DNA of 64,000 nt from Sporomusa acidovorans (GCF_900101845.1 NZ_FNAM01000006.1:1-64000); one strand, 5' to 3'; positions 8,797-17,990 are shown, counted from the first letter of the stretch. The notes: generated from the sequence alone by a model not told the origin. Translations and numbers: made by a program.

Positions 8797-8833
8797 AAAC
8801 ATGCATGTTTTACAATGTATGTCTGTATACATT
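8797..8833. promoter_or_regulatory. Two palindromes upstream of the LivJ-like gene
   Basis: AAACATGCATGTTT (8797-8810) is a perfect 14-bp palindrome. AATGTAT (8814-8820) and ATACATT (8827-8833) form a 7-6-7 inverted repeat next to it. Their place between two same-strand genes suggests operator sites for the lipoprotein gene. No regulator is assigned. Confidence 0.35.
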
Positions 8834-8866
8834 AGACTATCGTAAATGTCCATTGTAAAAATACAC

Positions 8867-11242
8867 CTAGAAAACCGTTTGTTCCGTCCTCGCAATAATT
8901 TCATCCTGAAGCTCTTTGGACAAATTATGGAAATGGTCGCTATAGCCGGCGACCCGTACAATTAAATCTTTATAATCCTCAGGATGCTGTTGTGCTTGCA
9001 GCAGCGTTTTCTTTTCAATAACATTAAATTGAATGTGATGACCATCCAAACTGAAATACGTCCGAATTAAAGCCGCCATATTTTCCAGGCCCTGTTCACC
9101 GGCTACGACTGACGGCGTGAACTTCTGATTCAACAGCGTTCCCCCGGTACGTAGGTGGTCCATTTTAGCGGCCGATTTTACAACCGCTGTCGGTCCTTTC
9201 CGGTCAGCTCCCTTCTCCGGGGAAATGCCTTCCGATACCGGTTTTTCCGCCAGTCTACCGTTGGCACTGGCTCCCATCACCGAACCAAAGTACACATGGC
9301 AGGTAGTCGGCAGCATATCAATGCGGTATTGGCCGCCTTTCATGGTTTTTCTCCCCGTAACTTCATCATGGAAAGCCTCAAAGGCGTCAACCATAAGGCG
9401 GTCGGCATACTCATCGTCATTGCCATATTTGGGAGTTTTGTTTCTCACCAGATTGGCGATCTGTTCATGTCCGTCAAAGTTATCGTCAAGGGCTTGTAAC
9501 AGCGCGGCCATAGTAAATTTTTTATGGTCATAGACATTATATTTAACGGCGGCAAGGCAGTCAGTCAGCGTGCCAATGCCCACACCCTGAATATAATTGG
9601 TGTTGTATCTTGCGCCACCGGCATTGTAATCCATACCTTTTTTAATGCAGTCATTGGTTACCACCGACAAAAAGGGGACTGGCATTTGCGTGGCATAGAT
9701 CTTCTCGATGACGTTATTCCCTTGCACTTTAACATTAACAAAATAATGAAGCTGTTCTCTAAATGCTGCAAATAACTCCTCATAGGTTGCAAACTGAGTG
9801 GCGTCACCGGTTTTCAAACCCAATTGCCTGCCGGTATTTTTATCAAAGCCGTTACCAAGCGTAAGTTCGAAAATCTTCGGCAGATTTAAATAACCGGTCA
9901 GAATATAAGCTTCATTGCCAAAGGCGCCTGTCTCTACACAGCCGCTGGCGCCGCCTTCACGCGCGTCGGTGATATCCTTACCAGCTCTTAATAATTCCTG
10001 AATAATGGCATCCGTATTATAAAACGCCGGCTGCCCCCACCCTTTACGGGAAATTTCGCAGGCCTTCTTCACGAAGAAATGGGGCGTTTTCTTGCTGATT
10101 TGCACATTGGAACTTGGCTGAAGCAGCTTTAACTCATCCATTGTTTCTAAAATGAGATAAGAAACATCATTGACTCCATCCGACCCGTCAGGTTTAACCC
10201 CGCCGGTGTTGATATTGGCAAAATCGGTATATGTGCCGCTCTCCTTCAGGGTAATACCTACTTTGGGAGGCGCGGGCTGGTTGTTAAACTTAATCCATAG
10301 GCACTGCAGCAATTCTTTCGCCTTGTCGCGGGTAAGCGTACCGTCCTCAATCCCTTGCTGATAGAACGGGTACAGATGCTGGTCCAGCCGTCCGGGGCTC
10401 AAAGAATCCCAGGGATTGATTTCACTGGTTACACCAATATGGATAAACCAGTACATCTGAATGGCCTGGGCAAAAGTCTCCGGTTTGTGTGCCGGCACAA
10501 CCTCACAGTTAGCGGCAATGCCAAGCAGGTCCTGTTTTCTGACGGGATCCGGCTGCTGTCCAGCCAATTTTCTGGCATACTCGGCATACCGCCGGCCATA
10601 GGCAATAATGGCATCACAGCAAATTTGCATCGCTGTCAATTGGGTCTTTTTCTCGTAGGCCTGTGGATCACTCAAAAAATTCAAAGCAGCAATCGCTTGT
10701 TCAATGTCAGCCTTAAAATCAAGAAACCCCTTCTTATAGAATTTTCCGCCTGCCACCGTATGGCCAGGGCCTCTTTGCTCCATAAATTCGGTAAAGATGC
10801 CGCTTTCATAACAAGCCAGCCACTCCGGCGTCATTCGGTCCAAAATCAGTTTACGGATCGACCGGTTTTGCCAATAGGGTATAATTTTTTCCGCTTGAAT
10901 TTTTTTGTCATTGTCGCTTACTTTAAAATAAATTTTGTCACGACGGTCCATGACATCCAAATCTTCCATTGTATGGCAGCATAATTCAGGAAAACTTGGC
11001 GAGTATTGCGGCAATTCGCCTTTTTCGCCGACAATGAGTTCCCCTTCATCAATACACAGCGTTTTGTTCTCCATAAGATGCTTAAAGGTCAACGCCCGTA
11101 AAATGGGCGTTTCTACTGTACCGGCATATTTTTGATAAGCCTCCGTAACCAGCACCGCTCTTTCCATCGATAAGTGCGGCTCGGCTGTCACACTTTGTTT
11201 TCTTAGTTTTTTAATCCTTTCATTCATTCCTCTTGCTTCCAT
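8867..11242 (-). CDS. Glycyl radical enzyme, HypD-type (trans-4-hydroxy-L-proline dehydratase-like)
   Basis: A 791-residue radical enzyme. The active-site cysteine loop is GCVETG (Cys435, Glu437) and the glycyl radical loop is RVAGYSDHF (Gly766). From memory of Clostridioides difficile HypD, whose key residues are Cys434, Glu436, His160, Asp278 and Gly765, every equivalent is present here at +1 numbering (His161, Asp279). The start MEARGMNERIKKL also aligns with HypD. HypD dehydrates trans-4-hydroxyproline to pyrroline-5-carboxylate, which ProC turns into proline. No proC is in the window, so assignment rests on residues. GGGGGG lies 7 nt before the ATG. The activase gene is 4 nt upstream on the same strand. 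Oxygen-sensitive chemistry implies anaerobic life. Confidence 0.8.
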   Translation of the reverse strand: MEARGMNERIKKLRKQSVTAEPHLSMERAVLVTEAYQKYAGTVETPILRALTFKHLMENKTLCIDEGELIVGEKGELPQYSPSFPELCCHTMEDLDVMDRRDKIYFKVSDNDKKIQAEKIIPYWQNRSIRKLILDRMTPEWLACYESGIFTEFMEQRGPGHTVAGGKFYKKGFLDFKADIEQAIAALNFLSDPQAYEKKTQLTAMQICCDAIIAYGRRYAEYARKLAGQQPDPVRKQDLLGIAANCEVVPAHKPETFAQAIQMYWFIHIGVTSEINPWDSLSPGRLDQHLYPFYQQGIEDGTLTRDKAKELLQCLWIKFNNQPAPPKVGITLKESGTYTDFANINTGGVKPDGSDGVNDVSYLILETMDELKLLQPSSNVQISKKTPHFFVKKACEISRKGWGQPAFYNTDAIIQELLRAGKDITDAREGGASGCVETGAFGNEAYILTGYLNLPKIFELTLGNGFDKNTGRQLGLKTGDATQFATYEELFAAFREQLHYFVNVKVQGNNVIEKIYATQMPVPFLSVVTNDCIKKGMDYNAGGARYNTNYIQGVGIGTLTDCLAAVKYNVYDHKKFTMAALLQALDDNFDGHEQIANLVRNKTPKYGNDDEYADRLMVDAFEAFHDEVTGRKTMKGGQYRIDMLPTTCHVYFGSVMGASANGRLAEKPVSEGISPEKGADRKGPTAVVKSAAKMDHLRTGGTLLNQKFTPSVVAGEQGLENMAALIRTYFSLDGHHIQFNVIEKKTLLQAQQHPEDYKDLIVRVAGYSDHFHNLSKELQDEIIARTEQTVF

Positions 11243-11246
11243 ACTG

Positions 11247-12149
11247 CTACCCCCCTATTTTCACATTAAAATTAGCCTTTTCAAACATCGTTTTGATTTC
11301 GTTCATGCGCTGCTCTAACGGCGGCAGCATCTGCCCCTCGTCATACCTCATGCCCAGCTTCGCATATTTTCCCTTGCCAATATCGTGATAGGGCAAAAGG
11401 TTCACGGCCTCCAAATGAATAGTTTTAACAAAATCAATCATGTCCCGGATATTGCGGTCATCGGCATTAACCCCTTCAATCAAGGGTACCCGCAGATTAA
11501 TCCGGGCGTTGTTTTGCGCAAGTTTCTGCAAATTATCCAGAATGACGGCATTATCCTTGCCTGTATACCGCAGGTGCAAGCCAGTATCCATGATTTTAAG
11601 GTCATACAGAAACAGATCCACATGATCCATAATTTTTTCGAAACTGCTAAAAGGCGCATACCCGCACGTGTCAACGGCAACCGAAATTCCCCTGTTCTTA
11701 CAGGCCTGGGCAAGCTCTGCCACAAAATCGATCTGGCTCATCACTTCCCCGCCTGACAACGTAACCCCGCCGCGAGACTGATCATAGAACGGCCGGTCTT
11801 TTTCAATTTCAGCCAATAACTGGCTGACCGTGTACTCCGTGCCGGCAATCTCCCGCGCATTGTTGATGCAGGCGTCAATACACGCTTCACATAACACACA
11901 CTGTTCACAGTCGGTAGTAACACCCCGGCGTCCAACATGAACGGCCTGTTGCGGACACGCTCTTGCGCACAGGCCGCAGCCAGTGCACTTTTCCTGTGTC
12001 CATAAGATTTGTTTGGCAAAAGCCTGGCTTTCGGGATTATGGCACCATAAGCAATGCAGCGGGCAGCCTTTAAAAAACAGTGTGGTCCGGATCCCCGGCC
12101 CGTCATGCACACAAAATTTCTGGATATTAAATATCAGTGCGGTCTTCAC
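11247..12149 (-). CDS. Glycyl radical enzyme activating protein (radical SAM)
   Basis: Installs the glycyl radical on the adjacent enzyme by reductive cleavage of SAM. The radical-SAM cysteines are in GCPLHCLWC (CxxxCxxC), followed by two ferredoxin-like cysteine clusters (CTGCGLCARACP and CEQCVLCEACIDAC) typical of activases other than PflA, and by the SGGEV SAM-contact motif. The start is GTG at 12149, supported by GAGGGG 6 nt upstream; a longer ATG reading would run deeper into the regulator gene. It overlaps the end of the XRE-cupin gene by 23 nt and is separated from the enzyme gene by 4 nt, so the three are one unit. Confidence 0.92.
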   Translation of the reverse strand: MKTALIFNIQKFCVHDGPGIRTTLFFKGCPLHCLWCHNPESQAFAKQILWTQEKCTGCGLCARACPQQAVHVGRRGVTTDCEQCVLCEACIDACINNAREIAGTEYTVSQLLAEIEKDRPFYDQSRGGVTLSGGEVMSQIDFVAELAQACKNRGISVAVDTCGYAPFSSFEKIMDHVDLFLYDLKIMDTGLHLRYTGKDNAVILDNLQKLAQNNARINLRVPLIEGVNADDRNIRDMIDFVKTIHLEAVNLLPYHDIGKGKYAKLGMRYDEGQMLPPLEQRMNEIKTMFEKANFNVKIGG

Positions 12150-12720
12150 CGTTATCCCCTCGGTTCTGAAACGGATTCGGAACACTTGTTACAATTAAGC
12201 GAACCATCTTGTTGGTATAGTTAGCCCAGTTGTGGGTCTGCGAAGAACTGTAATGGGCTGAGTCACCGGGAAACAGCTCAAATTGTTCATTATTGAGAAA
12301 AAGTGTTAATGTGCCTTCCAACACATAAACGAACTCTTCCCCTTCATGAGCGTACGGGGAAATATCCTCATCACTGTTAATGGGCAACAGTTCAATCAAT
12401 CTCGGCAACATCGCCTTATCCCCTGAATTATCTGTCAGGTGGTAATGGATAAAGCGTCCGCTAATAATCTGAAACACTTCTTTTTCATAACTACGAATAA
12501 TCGAGTTCCGGTTTTTCGTACACCCCGCGAAAAAAAAGGACGAATCGACATCTAATGTCTCAGCGACTTTTTCCAGAGAATCGGTCGCAATTGACGTTAA
12601 GCCTCTTTCCAATTGTGATAAAAAGCCAGTTGATAAACCGGTTTTTTCGCTTAAATCCTTTAGCGTCATTTTTTTCCTGGTTCTTAAGTTTTTAACTTTG
12701 CTGCCAATATCTTTGTTCAC
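12127..12720 (-). CDS. XRE-family regulator with C-terminal cupin sensor
   Basis: A 197-residue cytoplasmic regulator: HTH_3 DNA-binding domain at about 7-62 (TLKDLSEKTGLSTGFLSQLE) and a cupin_2 domain at about 110-190 (PYAHEGEEFVYVLEGTLTLF). This architecture often controls amino-acid or amine catabolism genes. It heads the minus-strand unit with the glycyl radical activase and enzyme and overlaps the activase gene, so it probably controls that unit and itself. An AT-rich palindrome at 12744-12767 lies in its leader. Confidence 0.9.
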   Translation of the reverse strand: MNKDIGSKVKNLRTRKKMTLKDLSEKTGLSTGFLSQLERGLTSIATDSLEKVAETLDVDSSFFFAGCTKNRNSIIRSYEKEVFQIISGRFIHYHLTDNSGDKAMLPRLIELLPINSDEDISPYAHEGEEFVYVLEGTLTLFLNNEQFELFPGDSAHYSSSQTHNWANYTNKMVRLIVTSVPNPFQNRGDNGEDRTDI

Positions 12721-12743
12721 AAAAATCCCTCATGTCTCATCAT

Positions 12744-12767
12744 ATTATTAAATATTAATTTAATAAT
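12744..12767. promoter_or_regulatory. AT-rich palindrome before the XRE-cupin gene
   Basis: ATTATTAAAT (12744-12753) and ATTTAATAAT (12758-12767) are perfect inverted repeats 24 bp upstream of the start codon, a plausible autoregulatory operator. The low complexity of the tract limits the weight of this. Confidence 0.35.
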
Positions 12768-12856
12768 AATCTATATACCCTAAAAAATCCAGTATTATTT
12801 TCACCATCATGAACATTTTTTCATTTTTATAAATTTATAGGTATGTCGTAATTAAA

Positions 12857-12886
12857 AGGCCTATCAGCACTCCGGCTAATAGGCCT
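12857..12886 (-). terminator. Hairpin terminator after the M24 peptidase operon
   Basis: AGGCCTA and TAGGCCT pair across about 16 nt. On the minus strand the hairpin is followed by TTTTAATT. It lies directly beyond the structured repeat element, so the operon transcript would include that element before stopping. Confidence 0.55.
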
Positions 12887-13049
12887 ACTAGTGGTCTGTA
12901 AACTCTAAGGCTATAGGATGAATTACGAGAGGTTTTTCGTCCTGCGAGGCGGAGGAGGTGCGCATATCGGAAATATGTAAGCCGACGACAACAAAGCAGG
13001 GCGGAAAAGAGCTCGTAAGAACACTATAGAATTAGGGTTTACAGACCAC
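12887..13049. repeat. Structured intergenic repeat element, copy 1
   Basis: About 163 bp. Outer stem: GTGGTCTGTAAAC (12891-12903) with GTTTACAGACCAC (13037-13049), 13 perfect pairs. Second stem: TTACGAG (12923-12929) with CTCGTAA (13012-13018). Third stem: TTTTC..CCTGC with GCAGG..GAAAA. Core: GAGGCGGAGGAGGTGC, a CATAT/ATATG hairpin, then CCGACGACAACAAAGC. Copy 2 at 44347-44513 shares the core while all three stems have different but complementary sequences. It sits between the M24 peptidase stop codon and a terminator hairpin. Confidence 0.8.
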
Positions 13050-13068
13050 GAGGTATAGCAAATTCAGT

Positions 13069-14142
13069 TTAACCTACAATCGTAAGATTTTTCTCGAAAC
13101 TGTTTAATATTTCACATCCATGTTCTGTCACCAGCACCAAGTCTTCAACCCGCACTCCGACTTCTCCCGGCAAATAGATCCCCGGTTCAATGGAAAATGT
13201 CATCCCCGGTTCAACTTGAGCGGTATTCACCGAAGAAACATCACCAAATTCATGTACCTCAAGACCAATAGAGTGCCCTGTACGATGGGTAAAATACTTA
13301 CCGTAACCAGCAGCTTCAATATGATTTCTGGCCGCGGCATCAATATCACAAAATCTGACACCAGGTTTTACCATATCAATCGCTCGTTTATTAGCCTCAA
13401 AAACTATATCATATATTTTTTTTGCAAAATCAGGCGCATATTTATAAAAGACCGTCCGGGTCATATCCGCGCAATAGCCATTCATTTTGCAGCCGATATC
13501 AAGGATAACACTTTCACCTTCCTGCAGCATGGAAGCATCCGGTTCATGGTGGGGATCTGTCGCATTGGCACCATAGGCAATAATCGGGGCAAACGAGCAG
13601 CCAACTCCTAACTCGTCATAAATAACGGTCAATCGCTGAGCAAGCCTTTGTTCAGAATAGCCACCCGGTATAAGCCGCACCAGTTGTCCCATCGCCACAT
13701 CATTAACCCGTGAAGCATCCCGCATCAAAGCTCTCTCCTGCCCATCTTTACACATCCTGACCTGATCTAAAATGACTGAGCCGTTTACAAACCGACTGCC
13801 GCCAGCTTGCTCCATCAGCCTTAATAAAAAGTGAGCCGGCCAGTTTTTATCAATGCCAACAGGACTTTCCTTATTAATATACTGAGAAAGTATAGCCACC
13901 GCATCCTGTGTATCATTGAACCAAACTTTATCTACGCCCAGATCGTCATATACCGGAAAGAGCTCATTAATAAATAGTTTGTGATTTCCTTTTACAGAAA
14001 GGTATAACACCAGCATCCGTTCTCCCGGCTGAATCCATTTCCCTGTCAGATAAAAGATAGCGGCCGGATCGGCAATCACCAATTGAGGAATACCTCTCTC
14101 AGCCAGTACTTCTAAGATTTTATTCACTCGTTCCTGCTTCAT
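13069..14142 (-). CDS. M24-family metallopeptidase (Xaa-Pro aminopeptidase/prolidase-like)
   Basis: A 357-residue cytoplasmic peptidase of the pita-bread fold: creatinase-like N-terminal domain to about 125, then the M24 catalytic domain. The five metal ligands are visible in ILDIGC, ADMTRTV, HRTGHSIGLEVHE, SIEPGIY and VRVEDLVLV. Relatives cleave Xaa-Pro bonds or proline dipeptides. The start is ATG at 14142, because AGGAGG lies 9 nt upstream; the GTG at 14163 lies before that site. It is the last gene of the DUF3798 transporter operon, which suggests that the imported solute is a proline-containing peptide or an amidino compound. Confidence 0.88.
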   Translation of the reverse strand: MKQERVNKILEVLAERGIPQLVIADPAAIFYLTGKWIQPGERMLVLYLSVKGNHKLFINELFPVYDDLGVDKVWFNDTQDAVAILSQYINKESPVGIDKNWPAHFLLRLMEQAGGSRFVNGSVILDQVRMCKDGQERALMRDASRVNDVAMGQLVRLIPGGYSEQRLAQRLTVIYDELGVGCSFAPIIAYGANATDPHHEPDASMLQEGESVILDIGCKMNGYCADMTRTVFYKYAPDFAKKIYDIVFEANKRAIDMVKPGVRFCDIDAAARNHIEAAGYGKYFTHRTGHSIGLEVHEFGDVSSVNTAQVEPGMTFSIEPGIYLPGEVGVRVEDLVLVTEHGCEILNSFEKNLTIVG

Positions 14143-14163
14143 AGCTACTGTCCTCCTATTCAC

Positions 14164-15276
14164 TTATTCCTGCATAGTCTTCCTTTTATTTTCCATATAT
14201 TTATGCCAGGCATGTAGCAGCAAGGAAATACCGATAATGCCATAGGCAATAAAAACCCGGAAAAATTCGCCGATCTGCGCATCGCCAAACAAATTGTTGC
14301 CAGCCTGAGGAGACACAATAAACAACGTATGAAAGAGCAGCGTCCCGATGACAGCATCAGTAATTGTTGCTTTTGCAACAGTGGCGCCACCAATTAACAA
14401 CGCGGCAATAGCGAACATGCCTACTTGCTCATGACTGTTATAGGTATTTAAGGTACCGATATTCTGTAAAAATATGATCTGCCCCCATGCTGCCAAAACT
14501 GTGGAAATCACTATGGCAATCAGGCGGACTTTATCTGTTGGAATTCCTGCGACTTCTGCGATGTGCAAGCCCTGACCCAATGCTCTAAATTCTTGTCCTA
14601 TTTTTGTCGTGACAATAAACCGGGTAAACCAGCATACGGCAATGACGGTTACAAAAGTCATTACCGGTATGGTAATGCCGCTTATTTTAAAATAAATCAA
14701 TTTATCCAAAGAATACTGGATAAACTTGAGGTCAATCGCGTTCTTGAGTCCCACCCCGCCTTTCAAAACGATTTCCGGGTTATAAACCGGGATGAGCGTG
14801 CCAATAAACAGCAGAAACACCAGCTGCCAAAGACCGTTAGAAAAAAAACCCAGTATCATGCTGGTAATCATTTCACGCCCTTTTGTCTTGTTTAAGGTAA
14901 CACCAGTCAGATAACCAAACAAAACTGCAAAAGGCGTAGCTACCAATACCGCTGTGGCAAACCCCGCTAGTCCGCCAACGTCCCAGATTTTTACCGCAAT
15001 CAAGCCAATTTGGCCGGCCATCGCACCGATAACCAAAGCAAAGTTAAGTCCCATACCTGCAAGTACCGGAATAATTAGGGAGATAACTAAAAACAGATTT
15101 CTTGACAAGCGAACTACCAATTCATTAATAACAAATTGCAATGATAATTGTGACGCAATCGTTGTGGCAATACACAGCGCCAGGAAAATCAGCGGCACAG
15201 TATTGGCCCTGAGAAAATTTTTCAACCAGTCAAGCGAAAATACTTGTTTAACGTTAGTGACTAATCCAGTATTCAT
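14164..15276 (-). CDS. ABC transporter permease (second of pair)
   Basis: A 370-residue integral membrane protein of the BPD_transp_2 type (sugar/nucleoside/branched-chain family) with about ten hydrophobic segments. It overlaps the preceding permease gene by 4 nt (ATGA) and has GGAGG 9 nt before its start, so translation is probably coupled. The next gene, for the peptidase, follows immediately. It pairs with the permease at 15273-16316 and the double ATPase to form the membrane part of the DUF3798 importer. The substrate is unknown. Confidence 0.88.
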   Translation of the reverse strand: MNTGLVTNVKQVFSLDWLKNFLRANTVPLIFLALCIATTIASQLSLQFVINELVVRLSRNLFLVISLIIPVLAGMGLNFALVIGAMAGQIGLIAVKIWDVGGLAGFATAVLVATPFAVLFGYLTGVTLNKTKGREMITSMILGFFSNGLWQLVFLLFIGTLIPVYNPEIVLKGGVGLKNAIDLKFIQYSLDKLIYFKISGITIPVMTFVTVIAVCWFTRFIVTTKIGQEFRALGQGLHIAEVAGIPTDKVRLIAIVISTVLAAWGQIIFLQNIGTLNTYNSHEQVGMFAIAALLIGGATVAKATITDAVIGTLLFHTLFIVSPQAGNNLFGDAQIGEFFRVFIAYGIIGISLLLHAWHKYMENKRKTMQE

Positions 15277-16316
15277 GAGTGATTACCTCCCACTTTTGTC
15301 AAAGCGTAGAGGATAACTCCGTTGCTGACAATGATGCGGGTTACCTCGGACAGATTTCCTACATTTACCGCTGAATTTATAACCGGCAGGGATATGGTCA
15401 AAAGTGTCTGAAACAGGATTGTACCGGCAACAACATGGGAAATAGTTGCTTTTTTATCTGACGCTCCACCGATTAAGATGGCTGCCGTCGCTGCAAACGG
15501 CATCATCAGCGGCGCTTGGTATAGCTGCAAAAAGCCAAAGCTTTGGGCATATACCAGCATGCCGATTCCACCGAGTATTGTAGAGATTACCGTTCCAAGC
15601 ATCCTCTGCCGGTCGACATCGATCCCCGAGGCCACGGCAAAATTAGGATTATCGCCTGCTGCCATCATGGCAATACCGGTCTTTGATCTCATAAACAACC
15701 ACATGAGCAGACAGAAAACAGCAAAAAACAGGATCGCACCAGTTGGAATCTTCGAGCCAAAAAACGGAATAGCCAGCAAATCATCCAATACTTTAGCATA
15801 TCTGCCGCTGAGAGCAATGGTAGTCCTCAAACCATGGCCGCCAATTGCCCAGATCATCTCCGGACTTTTAAACGGAATAAGCAGCCAGCCAATAGACATA
15901 AGCGATACCATCGCAAAGCCCATATAGGTGCCTACCGTCATTTCATCACCTTTTACCTTATTCAGTATCCAGCCATAGCCATAGCCCATAACCGCCGAAA
16001 GCGGAATCGATATAACGACAGCCCAGATAAACGCCGCCATCCCGCGCATGTCCATCTCAATGCTGATACAGCCAGCCAGCAGTCCGGTAATAATACCTAA
16101 AGACAAGCCAAAGTTTAGTCCTGTCCCCGACATAATACTTGGCACCATGGCCAATACCAGGATACCGTTCATCGCTGTTCTTACCAGCGAATCGCCAAGC
16201 ATAGCCGCCACATTCTGTTTTTGCAGAAACGCTGCAATAACCAGAATTACTAAGAAAATTGAAATACAAACTTTAGGATAGCCATATTTATCAGTCATCT
16301 TTTGCCAAAGTACCAT
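15273..16316 (-). CDS. ABC transporter permease (first of pair)
   Basis: A 347-residue membrane protein of the same BPD_transp_2 type as its neighbour, with repeated glycine-rich hydrophobic segments and an NFGLSLGIITGLLAG-like motif usual for this family. It overlaps the ATPase stop codon by one base (TAATG) and the next permease by four. Two different permeases with one double-domain ATPase is the layout of nucleoside (BmpA/NupA-type) importers rather than of simple ribose transporters, which use one permease. Confidence 0.88.
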   Translation of the reverse strand: MVLWQKMTDKYGYPKVCISIFLVILVIAAFLQKQNVAAMLGDSLVRTAMNGILVLAMVPSIMSGTGLNFGLSLGIITGLLAGCISIEMDMRGMAAFIWAVVISIPLSAVMGYGYGWILNKVKGDEMTVGTYMGFAMVSLMSIGWLLIPFKSPEMIWAIGGHGLRTTIALSGRYAKVLDDLLAIPFFGSKIPTGAILFFAVFCLLMWLFMRSKTGIAMMAAGDNPNFAVASGIDVDRQRMLGTVISTILGGIGMLVYAQSFGFLQLYQAPLMMPFAATAAILIGGASDKKATISHVVAGTILFQTLLTISLPVINSAVNVGNLSEVTRIIVSNGVILYALTKVGGNHS

Positions 16317-17917
16317 TATACAGTCTCCTCTCGGTCACTGTATTTACCGGCCATGGCTAAACCGTAATCAACATCGGGTGCCGTCGGACTCAATATAGTT
16401 TCAATTTTTCCGCCATAAACAACTGCAATCCGATCACAGATTGATCTGAGTTCACCAAGTTCGCTGGAAGTAACGACAATCGTCATCCCCCACTCCCGGT
16501 TCAATTTGACCAGTAAATCCAGCAATAACTTTTTGGCACCAATATCAATCCCTCTTGTTGGCTCAGAAACAAATAAAATATTGGGTTCCAGTGTCAAGGC
16601 CCGTGCTACGCATACCTTTTGTTGATTTCCGCCACTAAGCCTTCTAGTGATTTGCGTCGGATCGGTGCAGCGAATATCCAGCTCCTTAATCATCTTGAGA
16701 GCATGTTCGCGAATTTTTTTGTTATCGGCCATCTGAATGGCTTTAATTCCTAAGAATGCTTTAAGAAACTTCCCCTGAATCTGCATGCTTGTCATCATAA
16801 TATTTAATTCAATCGAAGTATCCAAAAGTAAGCCTACGCCTCTTCTATCTTCCGAAACAAAAGCAAGTTTGTTTTGAATGGCTTTTTTAGGATTGTTGAG
16901 TTCCAGTCGACTTTCCCCCTTGAAAACTTCCCCGGTGGCAGGATACAACCCCATCACGCCGTTAGCCACGCCAATCTTGCCCTGCCCGGCCAATCCGGCC
17001 AGTCCTAAAACTTCACCCTTTTTCACATCCAAATCTATGTTTTTTACCATTTCCCCCGGCATAGTCACACTCAGATTTCTAATAGAAAGGGCTACTTCCT
17101 GACTTTGTACGTCCTTGGCGGTTGGCACTAGCCTTTCAACATTTTTACCAATCATCATTTCCGCGATATTTTCGAGATTTGCCTCTTCATGGGTCATACA
17201 GCCAACATTTGTCCCATCACGCAAAACGGTAATGGCATCAGCAACCGCTAAAACTTCATCCAAGCGGTGGGTTATAAAGAGAATGGCTATACCTTGGGCG
17301 GCGAGTATTTTCATTGTCTCAAGCAACTTGTCAGCTTCACTTTCAGCAAGCACGGCTGTCGGTTCGTCAAACACCAGCAATCTGATATTCTCTTTGTCTA
17401 TTTCTCTGGCGATTTCAACAAATTGCATATACCCTACCGGCAGCCCGGCGATTGGCAGCCAGTCATCCACGTTCATCCCTAATGTCTTGAGTGCCTTCTG
17501 CGCATCTTTTCGCATCGAAAGTATGTCCAAAGATTTGAGACTGTTTCCCAAGACTTTGCTAACCGGATTATGCTTGGTCGTTTCCCTGTTTAATTTGATA
17601 TTCTCCGTAATAGTAAATCCAGGCAGCAACATAAATTCTTGATGCACCATGCCAATTCCTAAGTTCATCGCCGTTTTGGGAGATTCGATTGTCACCGGTT
17701 TTCCCTCCAAAACGACCTCGCCTTTAATCCCGCCAGTACTATAGATAACAGGCATGCCAAACAGAATATTCATCAGTGTGGATTTTCCTGCCCCATTTTC
17801 CCCTACCAGCGCATGAATTTCGCCTGCTCTTACCTTGATTGTTACCCCTTTCAACACCTTATTGCCAAAATAGTCTTTGACAATATTATTCATCTCAAGC
17901 AAATACTCTGCAGCCAT
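16316..17917 (-). CDS. ABC transporter ATP-binding protein with two nucleotide-binding domains
   Basis: A 533-residue fused ATPase. The first domain has an intact Walker A (GENGAGKST, 39-47) and LLVFDEPTAVL as Walker B. The second has a degenerate Walker A (GLAGQGKIG) but a good signature LSGGNQQKVCVARAL and Walker B ILFVSEPTRGID, where the catalytic Glu region is retained. This asymmetry is normal for RbsA/MglA/NupO-type ATPases. It is followed by two permeases and preceded by the DUF3798 binding protein, with a hairpin at 17965-17990 between them. Confidence 0.92.
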   Translation of the reverse strand: MAAEYLLEMNNIVKDYFGNKVLKGVTIKVRAGEIHALVGENGAGKSTLMNILFGMPVIYSTGGIKGEVVLEGKPVTIESPKTAMNLGIGMVHQEFMLLPGFTITENIKLNRETTKHNPVSKVLGNSLKSLDILSMRKDAQKALKTLGMNVDDWLPIAGLPVGYMQFVEIAREIDKENIRLLVFDEPTAVLAESEADKLLETMKILAAQGIAILFITHRLDEVLAVADAITVLRDGTNVGCMTHEEANLENIAEMMIGKNVERLVPTAKDVQSQEVALSIRNLSVTMPGEMVKNIDLDVKKGEVLGLAGLAGQGKIGVANGVMGLYPATGEVFKGESRLELNNPKKAIQNKLAFVSEDRRGVGLLLDTSIELNIMMTSMQIQGKFLKAFLGIKAIQMADNKKIREHALKMIKELDIRCTDPTQITRRLSGGNQQKVCVARALTLEPNILFVSEPTRGIDIGAKKLLLDLLVKLNREWGMTIVVTSSELGELRSICDRIAVVYGGKIETILSPTAPDVDYGLAMAGKYSDREETV

Positions 17918-17964
17918 TTGTCATCCCCCTGCGGCTATACATTCAAATCCGTCTTATGCATAGC

Positions 17965-17990
17965 AAGGTTGCTTATTGAACAGCAACCTT
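17965..17990. other. Intercistronic hairpin between binding protein and ATPase genes
   Basis: AAGGTTGC (17965-17972) pairs with GCAACCTT (17983-17990). No U-tract follows on the minus strand, so it is more likely an mRNA-stabilising structure that lets the binding protein be made in excess than a terminator. Confidence 0.5.

Noticed and set aside
10355..10984. A 209-codon open frame on the plus strand
   Set aside because: It lies wholly antisense to the glycyl radical enzyme, whose motifs are unmistakable. No ribosome site and no family pattern.
17115..17642. A 175-codon open frame on the plus strand, rich in Ser and Ile
   Set aside because: Antisense shadow of the ABC ATPase gene.
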